Source of the DNA: RGIG4079 sp045646905
Lineage (GTDB): Bacteria > Bacteroidota > Bacteroidia > Bacteroidales > Muribaculaceae
Assembly (NCBI GenBank): GCA_045646905.1
Contig: JAZRLP010000026.1
Span: forward strand, 372,001-436,000
Direction: 5' to 3'
Length of the DNA stretch: 64,000 nucleotides
Positions 9,101 to 16,714 of this stretch are shown one piece after another. The translations under genes and the position numbers were made by a program. Under the pieces are notes generated by a model. That model was not told the origin of the DNA. It did not search any database and saw nothing but the letters and a program-made list of their open reading frames with translations. The first letter of the stretch is position 1; each line of letters starts with the position of its first letter.

Positions 9101-9810
9101 GTGAAATGGCTTATTCACTATATTTAGCGGGATTTGATGTGAAGGATGTTCATATGACAGACTTGATGACAGGCCGTGAAACTTTAGAAGATGTAAATAT
9201 GATAGTGTTCTGTGGCGGATTCTCAAATTCGGATGTTCTTGGCTCGGCTAAAGGATGGGCAGGAGGATTCTTGTGGAATGAGAAAGCAAAACAAGCACTC
9301 GATAAATTCTATGCTCGTGAGGATACTTTGAGTTTGGGTATTTGTAACGGTTGTCAATTAATGATTGAATTAAATCTAATCAATCCTGAACATGAGCATC
9401 GTACAAAAATGGAGCATAATATATCTCACAAGTTTGAATCACAATATTTAGGTGTCACTATTCCTGAAAATAATTCAGTAATGTTTGGTTCACTATCAGG
9501 CATGAAAACTGGTATTTGGGTAGCTCATGGTGAAGGTAAATTTAATTTGCCAGAAAAACTTGAAAAGTATAATGTGGTTGCAAAATATAATTATGCTGCA
9601 TATCCTGGTAATCCAAATGGTTCGCGTGCATCGGTAGCAGGTATTGCATCGGCCGATGGTCGTCACTTGGCGATGATGCCACACCTTGAACGTGCAATAT
9701 TCCCATGGCAATGTGCATATTATCCTGAGTCACGTCGCAAAGACGAAGTAACCCCTTGGATTGATGCATTTATCAATGCTCGTCGTTGGATAGAATCAAA
9801 AACAAAGTAA
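6109..9810 (+). CDS. purL: Phosphoribosylformylglycinamidine synthase, large single-chain form
   Basis: Fourth step of purine synthesis: converts FGAR to FGAM using ATP and glutamine. The 1233 residues match the one-chain architecture. An N-terminal PurS-like domain (PRKEMITPWSTNAVEITQNMG) is followed by the linker and FGAM domain (FSQVNSEHCRHKIFNGTF, AETHNFPTTVEPFNGASTGTGGEIRD), two AIR-synthase-like halves (HDHGAGG, HDVSAGG) and a C-terminal class I glutamine amidotransferase with its nucleophile in LGICNGCQLM and late His/Glu in MPHLER. All active sites look intact. A hairpin and then a PurF paralogue follow 70 bases downstream on the same strand. Confidence 0.97.
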   Translation: MVIFFKKGANLVYAVESDHKFSDNEKEKLSWLFDGAKPLSSTSLKGRYVGPRKEMITPWSTNAVEITQNMGIQGITRIEQFELSRDEQPKYDKMLQRVYEGLNSKTFTIVKTPDPIVYIEDISEYNKAEGLALSEDEEQYLRDLSEKLGRPLTDSEVFGFSQVNSEHCRHKIFNGTFVIDGEEKPLSLFKLIKKTSQENPNGLVSAYKDNVAFVKGPKVDQFYPINPDQPDYFEVKDLDTVISLKAETHNFPTTVEPFNGASTGTGGEIRDRLGGGKASLPIAGTAVYMTSYPRMAEEHRWELMMNPRVWLYQTPCDILIKASNGASDFGNKFGQPLICGSLLTFEHDENGKQYAYDKVIMLAGGVGFAAKKDALKGEPKPGEKVVVMGGDNYRIGMGGGAVSSVETGQYDNSIELNAVQRANPEMQKRVSNVIRALAESDSNPIISIHDHGAGGHLNALSELVEATGGKINIDALPIGDKTLSSKEIVGNESQERMGMVIEEKDIEYVRRIAERERAPLYVVGETTGDDRFVFEQKDGVKPIDLGMADMFGNSPKTIMTDNTVKTTYKDVETDESKIDDYIKDVLSLEAVACKDWLTNKVDRSVTGKIARQQCQGEIQLPLSDCGVVALDYKGKAGIATSIGHAPQVALIDSAKGSVMAIAEALTNISMAPLAKSLKSISLSANWMWPCKNEGEDAALYRAVEACSDFACKLGINIPTGKDSLSMTQKYGDDKVYSPGTVIISAAGEVSDIRKVVSPVLQNKKSTLYYIDFSSDSLKLGGSALAQVLNRLGAEAPTVVDADKFAAAFNAVQKLVRNRVLLAAHDVSAGGLITALLEMTFGNVNGGISVSTDGFAEMGESDLVKILFAENPALVVQVADSKTERFESILNDAAVKYCVVGKPQKERAIIVNHEGTEHLFGIDYLRDVWFRSSYLLDAVQSGEKCAAMRFENYKKQPIRYRFPKGFDGKLASRGISLRRDTKSGVKAAIIREKGVNGDREMAYSLYLAGFDVKDVHMTDLMTGRETLEDVNMIVFCGGFSNSDVLGSAKGWAGGFLWNEKAKQALDKFYAREDTLSLGICNGCQLMIELNLINPEHEHRTKMEHNISHKFESQYLGVTIPENNSVMFGSLSGMKTGIWVAHGEGKFNLPEKLEKYNVVAKYNYAAYPGNPNGSRASVAGIASADGRHLAMMPHLERAIFPWQCAYYPESRRKDEVTPWIDAFINARRWIESKTK

Positions 9811-9822
9811 TATTAAATAAAA

Positions 9823-9857
9823 GAGTGGGAATTTATGCAATGTAGAGGTTCCCACTC
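9823..9857 (+). terminator. Hairpin after purL, possible terminator or attenuator
   Basis: GAGTGGGAA (9823-9831) pairs perfectly with TTCCCACTC (9849-9857) around a 17-base loop. The following tract (TATCATTTAT) is only moderately T-rich, so termination may be partial. The next gene starts 24 bases later without an obvious promoter, so the hairpin may set the ratio of purL to downstream expression. Confidence 0.55.
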
Positions 9858-9880
9858 TATCATTTATAACAAGATATTAA

Positions 9881-11287
9881 ATGGGCGGTTTTTTTGGCGT
9901 TGCAAAACGCACTCGATGCGTAAATGAATTGTTCTATGGAGTTGATTATAACTCTCATATGGGTACTAAACGTGCCGGAATTGCAACATGTAATAAGGGA
10001 ATTTTTACCCGATCAATTCATAATATCGAAAATTCATATTTTCGCACAAAGTTTGAAAAAGATTTAGATGAATTTGAAGGAAATGTAGGAATTGGTGTTA
10101 TTAGTGATACTGATGCACAGCCTATTATTGTAAATTGTCATTTAGGGAAATTCGCAATTGTAACCGTTGGTCGTATTAATAATATAGTAGAACTTGAAAA
10201 GGAACTATTGGGCAAAGGTCACCATTTTTGTGAACATAGTTACGATATAATTAACCCTACTGAAATGATAGCAGCCTTGATTAGTGAAGGTAGTGATTTT
10301 GTTTCGGGTATTGAAAATGTATATAATAGGGTGAAAGGTTCATGTTCGATGTTGTTGCTTACGGAGAACGCAATTATTGCTGCTCGTGACAAGTTGGGTC
10401 GTACCCCGGTTATTATAGGCGAACAAGAGGGAGCTCACGCTGTAACATCAGAAACTTGTTCGTTCCCTAATTTAGGTTTTTCTATAGCTCATAATTTAGG
10501 CCCTGGTGAAATTGTGGAGATTTCATCGGAAGGATATAGGCAATTGCGTGAACCCAATAAGGACATGCAAATATGTGCGTTTTTGTGGACATATTATGGT
10601 TACCCTGTTTGCGAATATGAAGGTCGTAATGTTGAACAAATGCGTTATGACTCGGGAGTGAATATGGGGAAAGAAGATGATACAGAGGTGGATTGTGTGT
10701 GTGCAATACCTGATTCTGGTATAGGTATGGCTCTTGGTTATGCGCAAGGAAAAGGCGTGCCCTACCAACGTGGTATTGTAAAGTACACCCCTACTTGGCC
10801 TCGCAGTTTTACTCCAAGTTCACAAGAACGTCGTGAATTGGTGGCAAAAATGAAACTTATCTCAAATAATTCTATTCTAAAAGATAAGAGGGTGATATTT
10901 TGTGATGACTCAATTGTTAGAGGAACTCAATTGCGTGATAATGTGCAAGATATGTTTGACTGTGGAGCAAAGGAAGTTCATATTAGAATTAGTTGTCCCC
11001 CATTGATTTATCCTTGTAAATACTTGAATTTCACATCTTCAAAAAGTGAAATGGAATTAATAACGCGTCAAGTAATTGCTAAACTTGAAGGAGGTGACCC
11101 TAATAAAAATCTTGAAGCATATGCAAAAACTGGTTCGCCAGAGTATAATGCAATGGTTGAAGAGATAGGAAAACGTTTGAAGTTGTCGTCATTGAAATTT
11201 AGTTCAATTGAAAATGTTGTGGCTTCAATCGGCCTACCTAAATGCAAGATTTGTACTCATTGCTTTGATGGTTCAAGTTATGAATAA
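9881..11287 (+). CDS. PurF-like amidophosphoribosyltransferase paralogue lacking the glutaminase nucleophile
   Basis: 468 residues with PurF architecture: an N-terminal Ntn-type glutaminase fold and a C-terminal phosphoribosyltransferase domain with an intact PRPP loop (VIFCDDSIVRGTQL, about residues 338-351). The usual MCG N-terminus is MGG here, so the catalytic cysteine is replaced by glycine. The arginine motif (GHVRY in E. coli PurF) reads GVISD, and the oxyanion-hole HNGNL segment reads VGRIN. Glutamine hydrolysis is therefore very unlikely. A cysteine cluster (KCKICTHC) lies near the C-terminus and could take part in Fe-S binding, as in B. subtilis PurF. It may be an ammonia-dependent enzyme, a partner subunit or a regulator. 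It lies directly behind purL; a canonical purF is expected elsewhere. Confidence 0.85.
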   Translation: MGGFFGVAKRTRCVNELFYGVDYNSHMGTKRAGIATCNKGIFTRSIHNIENSYFRTKFEKDLDEFEGNVGIGVISDTDAQPIIVNCHLGKFAIVTVGRINNIVELEKELLGKGHHFCEHSYDIINPTEMIAALISEGSDFVSGIENVYNRVKGSCSMLLLTENAIIAARDKLGRTPVIIGEQEGAHAVTSETCSFPNLGFSIAHNLGPGEIVEISSEGYRQLREPNKDMQICAFLWTYYGYPVCEYEGRNVEQMRYDSGVNMGKEDDTEVDCVCAIPDSGIGMALGYAQGKGVPYQRGIVKYTPTWPRSFTPSSQERRELVAKMKLISNNSILKDKRVIFCDDSIVRGTQLRDNVQDMFDCGAKEVHIRISCPPLIYPCKYLNFTSSKSEMELITRQVIAKLEGGDPNKNLEAYAKTGSPEYNAMVEEIGKRLKLSSLKFSSIENVVASIGLPKCKICTHCFDGSSYE

Positions 11288-11300
11288 TTGACCAAGTTGT

Positions 11301-11331
11301 TTTGAGAATTTAATTCAAGTTGTTATCTTTG
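11301..11331 (+). promoter_or_regulatory. etfB-etfA-acd promoter
   Basis: TTTG (11301-11304), 19 bases, then TATCTTTG (11324-11331): a full Bacteroidetes consensus. It lies just after the PurF-like stop codon and 50 bases before the etfB start. Confidence 0.85.
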
Positions 11332-11380
11332 CTATTTATAAAAGAAATTAATTTAAATAATTAACTAATATATTTTTAAT

Positions 11381-12253
11381 ATGAGTTTAAACATCATTGT
11401 GCTCGCAAAACAAGTGCCAGACACTCGTAATGTGGGTAAAGATGCGATGAAAGAAGATGGTACAATCAATCGTGCTGCATTGCCAGCCATCTTCAATCCA
11501 GAAGACTTAAATGCTCTTGAACAAGCACTTCGCTTGAAAGATGCAAATCCTGGTTCAAAAGTAACATTGTTGACAATGGGTCTTCCACGAGCATCTGAAA
11601 TTATTCGTGAAGCGATTTATCGTGGTGCTGATACTGGAATAGTATTAACTGATAGAGTTCTTGGAGGTGCTGATACTTTAGCGACTTCTTATTCTCTCGC
11701 TCAAGCTGTGAAAAAGTTTGGGAATTATGACATCATACTTGGCGGTCGTCAAGCAATCGATGGTGATACAGCACAAGTAGGACCTCAAATCGCTGAAAAG
11801 TTAGGCATACCACAAGTTACATATGCTGAAGAGATAGTAGAATTGAAAGATGGTTATGTTATTGTTAAACGACGTTTAGAATCGGGTGTTGAAACAGTAA
11901 AAGCTCCACTCCCATGCGTTGTTACAGTAAACGGTTCGGCTCCTGAGTGTCGTCCTCGTAATGCTCAACGAGTAATGAAATTTAAATATGCAGTTTCTCC
12001 AAGCGAAAAGGAAAAATTGGCAGATGATAAGAAAGCACTTGTTGATGCGCGTCCATATCTTGCTCTTCAAGAGTGGAGCGCTGCATATGTAGAAGCAGAT
12101 CTTAATCAAGTGGGTCTTGCAGGTTCTCCAACAAAAGTAAAAGCAATTGAGAATGTTGTGTTTACAGCTAAAGAAAGCCGTTGTTTAGAGAATAATGATG
12201 AGCAATTAGAAGAACTCATCAAAGAACTTATAGCAAATCACACTATTGGCTAA
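11381..12253 (+). CDS. etfB: Electron transfer flavoprotein beta subunit
   Basis: Small subunit of ETF, which carries electrons from acyl-CoA dehydrogenases. The 290 residues show the EtfB start (NIIVLAKQVPDT), the Rossmann-like nucleotide region with the conserved LGGRQAIDGDTAQVGPQIAE segment and the V-x-R-R-LESGVETV strand. It is about 30 residues longer than the E. coli FixA type. It is the first gene of a three-gene operon with etfA (20-base gap) and an acyl-CoA dehydrogenase. Whether the heterodimer is electron-bifurcating cannot be decided by eye. Confidence 0.95.
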   Translation: MSLNIIVLAKQVPDTRNVGKDAMKEDGTINRAALPAIFNPEDLNALEQALRLKDANPGSKVTLLTMGLPRASEIIREAIYRGADTGIVLTDRVLGGADTLATSYSLAQAVKKFGNYDIILGGRQAIDGDTAQVGPQIAEKLGIPQVTYAEEIVELKDGYVIVKRRLESGVETVKAPLPCVVTVNGSAPECRPRNAQRVMKFKYAVSPSEKEKLADDKKALVDARPYLALQEWSAAYVEADLNQVGLAGSPTKVKAIENVVFTAKESRCLENNDEQLEELIKELIANHTIG

Positions 12254-12273
12254 TCCTAAAATCATCAGAAATT

Positions 12274-13305
12274 ATGTCAGAAAAAAATAACTTAATAGTA
12301 TATTGCGAGTTTGATGAAGGCAAGATAGCCGATGTAAGTTTGGAATTGTTGACCAAAGGCAAAGTCCTTGCTACAAAACTCGGTGTAAAATTAGAGGCTC
12401 TCATCGTTGGTGATAAACTTGATGGCGTTGAGTCACAAGTGTTCCCTTATGGTGTAGATACAGTTTATAAAGTGGCAGATGCGCGTTTGTATCCATATAC
12501 ATCAAATCCACATGCAGCAGTGTTGATTAACTTATTTAAAGAAATCGAACCACAAATATGCTTGATGGGTGCTACTTGTATTGGTCGCGACCTAGGCCCT
12601 CGTGTGTCATCTTCTTTACATAGCGGTTTGACAGCTGACTGTACATCGCTTGAAATTGGTGATCACAAAGATCCTAAAACAGGAAAAGAGTATGAAAACC
12701 TTCTTTATCAAATTCGTCCAGCATTTGGTGGTAATATTGTAGCAACAATTGTTAACCCTGATTGTCGCCCTCAAATGGCAACTGTGCGTGAAGGCGTAAT
12801 GAAGAAAGAGGTATTTGATGCTAACTACAAAGGAGAAGTGATAAATCTAGATGCAAATAAATATGTATCGGATGCCGATTTTGTAGTAGAAATTATAGAT
12901 CGCCATATTGAAAAATCAAAAGTTAATATCAAGAATTCTCCTATCATTGTAGCTGGTGGTTATGGTGTAGGTAGCAAAGAAAACTTTGATATGCTTTTTG
13001 ATTTAGCAAATGTTCTTGGTGGTGAAGTAGGTGCTTCTCGTGCAGCTGTAGATGCTGGTTTTGTGGCAGAACATGAACGACAAATAGGTCAAACAGGTGT
13101 TACAGTTCGTCCAAAATTATATATTGCATGTGGTATTTCAGGCCAAATTCAACATATCGCAGGTATGCAAGAAAGTTCAATTGTTATTTCAATAAACAAT
13201 GATCCAAATGCACCAATCAACACTATTGCTGATTATGTAATTACCGGAAATGTTGAGGACATTGTGCCTAAACTAATCAAGTATTATAAGAAAAATTCTA
13301 AGTAA
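12274..13305 (+). CDS. etfA: Electron transfer flavoprotein alpha subunit
   Basis: Large ETF subunit that binds the FAD exposed to the dehydrogenase. In 343 residues the N-terminal domain (CLMGATCIGRDLGPRVSSSLHSGLTADC) is followed by the C-terminal FAD-binding domain with VAGGYGVGSKENF, the SRAAVDAGF arginine/serine motif, GQTGVTV and GISGQIQHIAGMQES, the hallmark of EtfA. It lies between etfB and the acyl-CoA dehydrogenase with spacings of 20 and 9 bases, so one transcript is very likely. Confidence 0.95.
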   Translation: MSEKNNLIVYCEFDEGKIADVSLELLTKGKVLATKLGVKLEALIVGDKLDGVESQVFPYGVDTVYKVADARLYPYTSNPHAAVLINLFKEIEPQICLMGATCIGRDLGPRVSSSLHSGLTADCTSLEIGDHKDPKTGKEYENLLYQIRPAFGGNIVATIVNPDCRPQMATVREGVMKKEVFDANYKGEVINLDANKYVSDADFVVEIIDRHIEKSKVNIKNSPIIVAGGYGVGSKENFDMLFDLANVLGGEVGASRAAVDAGFVAEHERQIGQTGVTVRPKLYIACGISGQIQHIAGMQESSIVISINNDPNAPINTIADYVITGNVEDIVPKLIKYYKKNSK

Positions 13306-13314
13306 AAGACAGTT

Positions 13315-15018
13315 ATGGCTAATTTTTATACAGATAATCCCGATTTGAAGCATCATCTTTCACATCCTTTGATGCAAAAAATCGTTGAATTAAAAGAACG
13401 CAATTATACTGAGGCTGAAAAGTTTGATTATGCACCTCTTGATTTTGAGGATGCAATGGACAACTATGATAAAGTTCTCGAAATCGTAGGTGATATTTGT
13501 GGTAATATCGTTGCAGAAAATGCCGAAGGAGTTGACCATCAAGGCCCACGTGTAGAAAATGGTCGTGTTATTTATGCTGATGGGACAAAAGAAAACCTTG
13601 AAGCATGTCGCAAAGCAGGATTGATGGGTATGGCTATGCCTCGCCGTTTTGGTGGTCTTAATTTCCCTATCACTCCATACATTATGGCAGCTGATATTGT
13701 GAGCCGTGCTGATGCAGGTTTTGAGAACCTTTGGGGCCTTCAAGATTGTGCTGAAACATTGTATGAATTTGGTGATGAAGACCAAAAACAACGTTTCTTG
13801 ACTCGCGTGTGTGCCGGCGAAACAATGTCAATGGACTTGACTGAGCCTGATGCTGGTTCGGATCTTCAATCGGTAATGCTAAAAGCAACTCCACAAGAAG
13901 ATGGAACATGGTTACTCAATGGTGTTAAACGATTCATCACTAATGGTGATAGCGACATCCACTTGGTACTTGCTCGTTCAGAAGAAGGAACAAAAGATGG
14001 ACGTGGTCTTTCTATGTTTATCTATGACAAACGTCAAGGTGGTGTAAATGTGCGTCGCATTGAAAATAAAATGGGTATTAAAGGCTCTCCTACATGTGAG
14101 TTGACTTATAAGAATGCTAAAGCTGAACTTTGTGGTTCACGTCGTCTTGGTCTTATTAAGTATGTAATGGCATTGATGAATGGAGCCCGTCTTGGTATTG
14201 CTGCGCAATCGGTAGGTATCAGCGAAATCTGTTATCGTGAAGCTCTTGCATATGCTAAAGATCGTCGCCAATTTGGTAAAGCTATTATTGAATTCCCAGC
14301 AGTACAAGAACTCATTGCTGTAATTAAAGCAAAACTTGATGCGTCACGTTCATTATTGTATGAAACAGCTCGTTTCGTGGATGTATATAAAGCTTATGAA
14401 GATATCGCAAAGGAACGTTCTTTAACTCCTGAAGAACGTCAAGAAATGAAGAAATATAGTAAACTTGCTGATGCTTGTACTCCTATGGTAAAAGGTATGG
14501 CGAGTGAATATTGTAACCAAAATGCATACGATTGTATTCAAGTGCATGGTGGCTCTGGCTTCATGAAAGATTATGCTTGTGAACGCGTGTATCGTGATGC
14601 TCGTATTACATCAATTTATGAAGGTACAACCCAATTGCAAGTTGTTGCTGCAATTCGCCACGTAACTACTGGCTCTTATTTGTCATTGATTAATTCATAT
14701 AATGAACAAGAAGTTTCAGAAGCACTTCAACCATTGAAAGATAATCTTGTGGCAATGACAGCAAAATATGCTGAAGCAGTGGAAAAAGTTCTTTCGGTTA
14801 AAGACAATCAAGCTTACACAGACTTCCTCGCTCGTCGTCTTGTGGAGATGGCTGGTAATATTATGATGGGTTACCTATTGTTGTTGGATGCCAATAAAAA
14901 TGAATCATTTGTTGCATCGGCAAATGTTTACAATAAAATGGCTCAAGCTGAAGTTGCTAAACATGCTGATTTTATTGCAAACTTTACTCCTGAACAATTA
15001 AGTTTTTATAATGCATAA
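13315..15018 (+). CDS. Acyl-CoA dehydrogenase family protein
   Basis: Flavoenzyme that oxidises an acyl-CoA (or runs in reverse as an enoyl-CoA reductase) with the adjacent ETF as partner. At 567 residues it belongs to the long ACAD forms with an extra C-terminal helical domain. The FAD/substrate signature (MDLTEPDAGSDLQSV) and the NGVKRFITNGD strand are clear, and the catalytic glutamate in SIYEGTTQLQ (about residue 437) is at the usual position. The acyl-chain preference is not readable. No thiolase, crotonase or hydroxyacyl-CoA dehydrogenase is nearby, so the pathway is open. A strong terminator follows. Confidence 0.93.
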   Translation: MANFYTDNPDLKHHLSHPLMQKIVELKERNYTEAEKFDYAPLDFEDAMDNYDKVLEIVGDICGNIVAENAEGVDHQGPRVENGRVIYADGTKENLEACRKAGLMGMAMPRRFGGLNFPITPYIMAADIVSRADAGFENLWGLQDCAETLYEFGDEDQKQRFLTRVCAGETMSMDLTEPDAGSDLQSVMLKATPQEDGTWLLNGVKRFITNGDSDIHLVLARSEEGTKDGRGLSMFIYDKRQGGVNVRRIENKMGIKGSPTCELTYKNAKAELCGSRRLGLIKYVMALMNGARLGIAAQSVGISEICYREALAYAKDRRQFGKAIIEFPAVQELIAVIKAKLDASRSLLYETARFVDVYKAYEDIAKERSLTPEERQEMKKYSKLADACTPMVKGMASEYCNQNAYDCIQVHGGSGFMKDYACERVYRDARITSIYEGTTQLQVVAAIRHVTTGSYLSLINSYNEQEVSEALQPLKDNLVAMTAKYAEAVEKVLSVKDNQAYTDFLARRLVEMAGNIMMGYLLLLDANKNESFVASANVYNKMAQAEVAKHADFIANFTPEQLSFYNA

Positions 15019-15041
15019 TTGATATAAAGGATATAAATCTT

Positions 15042-15083
15042 ATGAAAGCAGCCGATAATTGTCGGTTGCTTTCATTTTTTTTA
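15042..15083 (+). terminator. Terminator of the etf-acd operon
   Basis: ATGAAAGCAGCCGA (15042-15055) pairs with TCGGTTGCTTTCAT (15062-15075), 14 pairs with one wobble, followed by a run of T to 15082. A clear factor-independent terminator that lies 23 bases after the dehydrogenase stop. Confidence 0.92.
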
Positions 15084-15091
15084 TAACTTTG
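15084..15091 (+). promoter_or_regulatory. Promoter -7 box for the glycosyltransferase
   Basis: TAACTTTG matches TAnnTTTG and abuts the etf-acd terminator. The ATG at 15099 is only 7 bases beyond the box, so the transcript would be almost leaderless. No clear -33 TTTG was found at 19-21 bases. Confidence 0.5.
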
Positions 15092-15098
15092 TAAATGA

Positions 15099-16154
15099 AT
15101 GAAAACGATACTTTTCGATAATATAATTTATTCTCTACAACAATCGGGTGGAATATCGGCAATATGGGCAATGTTGCAGAATGGCTTAATGCATAATAAT
15201 GAGGCTAATTTATTGTTTATAGAGCGCGATGATGCAATAAATAATATATATAGAAAAAAAGTATATTTCCCTATTGAAAATTTAGTTAGATTAAAACATA
15301 ATTTCCCATTAATAGTTGATAGGTATCGTAGTATTAAAGTTCAAGGTATTACGCCAGCAATATTTCACTCTTCTTATTATCGATGTATAGATGATAAAGA
15401 CACAAAGTGTGTAGTCTCTGTTCACGATTTTACATATGAACGATATATGTCGGGTTTGCGACGATATGTGCATTGCAAACAAAAATATGAAGCGATAAAT
15501 AATGCTGATGTTGTTGTATGTGTATCGGAAAGTACTCGCAAGGATTTGTTGCATTATATACCTAATATAGACAATAATAAAATAAGGATTGTATATAATG
15601 GCGTGTCTAATGATTTTTATAATTTAGAGAATGCTACACGAAGAGATAGGTTATTGTATGTAGGAAGTCGTGCAAAATATAAAAATTTTGATTTTTTAGT
15701 TGAGTCTATCTCTGAAACGTCATATTGTTTAGATATTTGTGGTGCTCCCTTATCTATTAAAGAGCAAGAATACTTAAATAGGAAATTAGGAATTAATAGA
15801 TATAATGTGTATTCAAATGTTGATAATGCTATATTGAATGAATTATATAATCAAGCAAAATGTTTGATTTATCCATCAAGTTATGAGGGGTTTGGTTTGC
15901 CTATTGTTGAGGCACAAAAAACCGGTTGCCCAGTTATCGCATTAAATAGTTCATCAATTCCTGAAATAATTGGAGAAACACCATTATTACTTAACGAGTT
16001 AAGTGGAAAAGAACTATTGTCGGCATTGGAAATGATTGAGTCCCCTACTCTTTTTGAGAATGTGTCAAAAATGGGTTTAGAAAATGCAAAAAAATACACA
16101 GGCCAGTCAATGATAGATGGCTATCGAAATATATATAGTGAGCTATTAGAGTAA
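15099..16154 (+). CDS. Glycosyltransferase, GT4 family
   Basis: GT-B fold retaining glycosyltransferase of 351 residues, probably cytoplasmic or peripheral at the inner membrane and acting on envelope glycans. The N-terminal acceptor domain has the GGI loop (QQSGGISAIW). The C-terminal nucleotide-sugar domain shows VYNGVSNDFY, LLYVGSRAKYKNFDFLVE and the E-x7-E donor site in SSYEGFGLPIVEAQKTGCPV. It stands alone, not in a polysaccharide cluster, with a small lipoprotein gene 23 bases downstream. Donor and acceptor are unknown. Confidence 0.9.
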   Translation: MKTILFDNIIYSLQQSGGISAIWAMLQNGLMHNNEANLLFIERDDAINNIYRKKVYFPIENLVRLKHNFPLIVDRYRSIKVQGITPAIFHSSYYRCIDDKDTKCVVSVHDFTYERYMSGLRRYVHCKQKYEAINNADVVVCVSESTRKDLLHYIPNIDNNKIRIVYNGVSNDFYNLENATRRDRLLYVGSRAKYKNFDFLVESISETSYCLDICGAPLSIKEQEYLNRKLGINRYNVYSNVDNAILNELYNQAKCLIYPSSYEGFGLPIVEAQKTGCPVIALNSSSIPEIIGETPLLLNELSGKELLSALEMIESPTLFENVSKMGLENAKKYTGQSMIDGYRNIYSELLE

Positions 16155-16177
16155 ATCATAGATAATCAAATAATATC

Positions 16178-16480
16178 ATGAAGAGAATTTTTAATTTTGT
16201 TATTTTAGTTGTCTTTGTTTTGGCATTAGTATCATGTGCGACAAAGAAGTGGACAAATGTTAGTGGGAGCGTCAATCTTGAAACTATCATGCAAGAAAGG
16301 TTTCAAAAACTTTATCCAAGCTATAAATCAGGTGAAATTATTGTTTCTAAGATTGAGGAACGTATTGATGAGAATGGCAAAACACAATATCGCATAACAT
16401 ATACTGATAAATCGGATGATGATGAAGATTGGGATGCGTTCATGTGGCAAACAATTTATATGCCAATATTAAATGACTAA
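16178..16480 (+). CDS. Small hypothetical lipoprotein
   Basis: 100 residues. A signal peptide ends in a lipobox with cysteine at about residue 20 (VLALVSCATKK), so it should be lipidated and anchored in the envelope. The mature part is short and charged with a strongly acidic stretch near the C-terminus (DKSDDDEDWD). No family was recognised. It lies 23 bases after the glycosyltransferase and is probably co-transcribed; the next gene has its own promoter. Confidence 0.7.
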   Translation: MKRIFNFVILVVFVLALVSCATKKWTNVSGSVNLETIMQERFQKLYPSYKSGEIIVSKIEERIDENGKTQYRITYTDKSDDDEDWDAFMWQTIYMPILND

Positions 16481-16605
16481 TCATTGGCTCATTTATTAGG
16501 ATTTAGTATATTGGAAAAGTAAGGTTAAAGAGTTGTTTATATCTAACATAAACTTAATGTGTGAAATAAGATGTTCAATAACCTACATTCAAAATGCATA
16601 AATAC

Positions 16606-16636
16606 TTGGTAGAATGAAAAAAAAGTTGTACCTTTG
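16606..16636 (+). promoter_or_regulatory. rplY promoter
   Basis: TACCTTTG (16629-16636) matches TAnnTTTG; TTGG (16606-16609) is an approximate -33 box 19 bases upstream. It predicts a leader of about 70 bases before rplY. Confidence 0.7.
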
Positions 16637-16714
16637 CATCGCTTTTTAGCATCCCGTGTGATGGGAAATTAAGGAGCAACTTAATTTTTAGTAACACATT
16701 AAATTAAAATTAAA

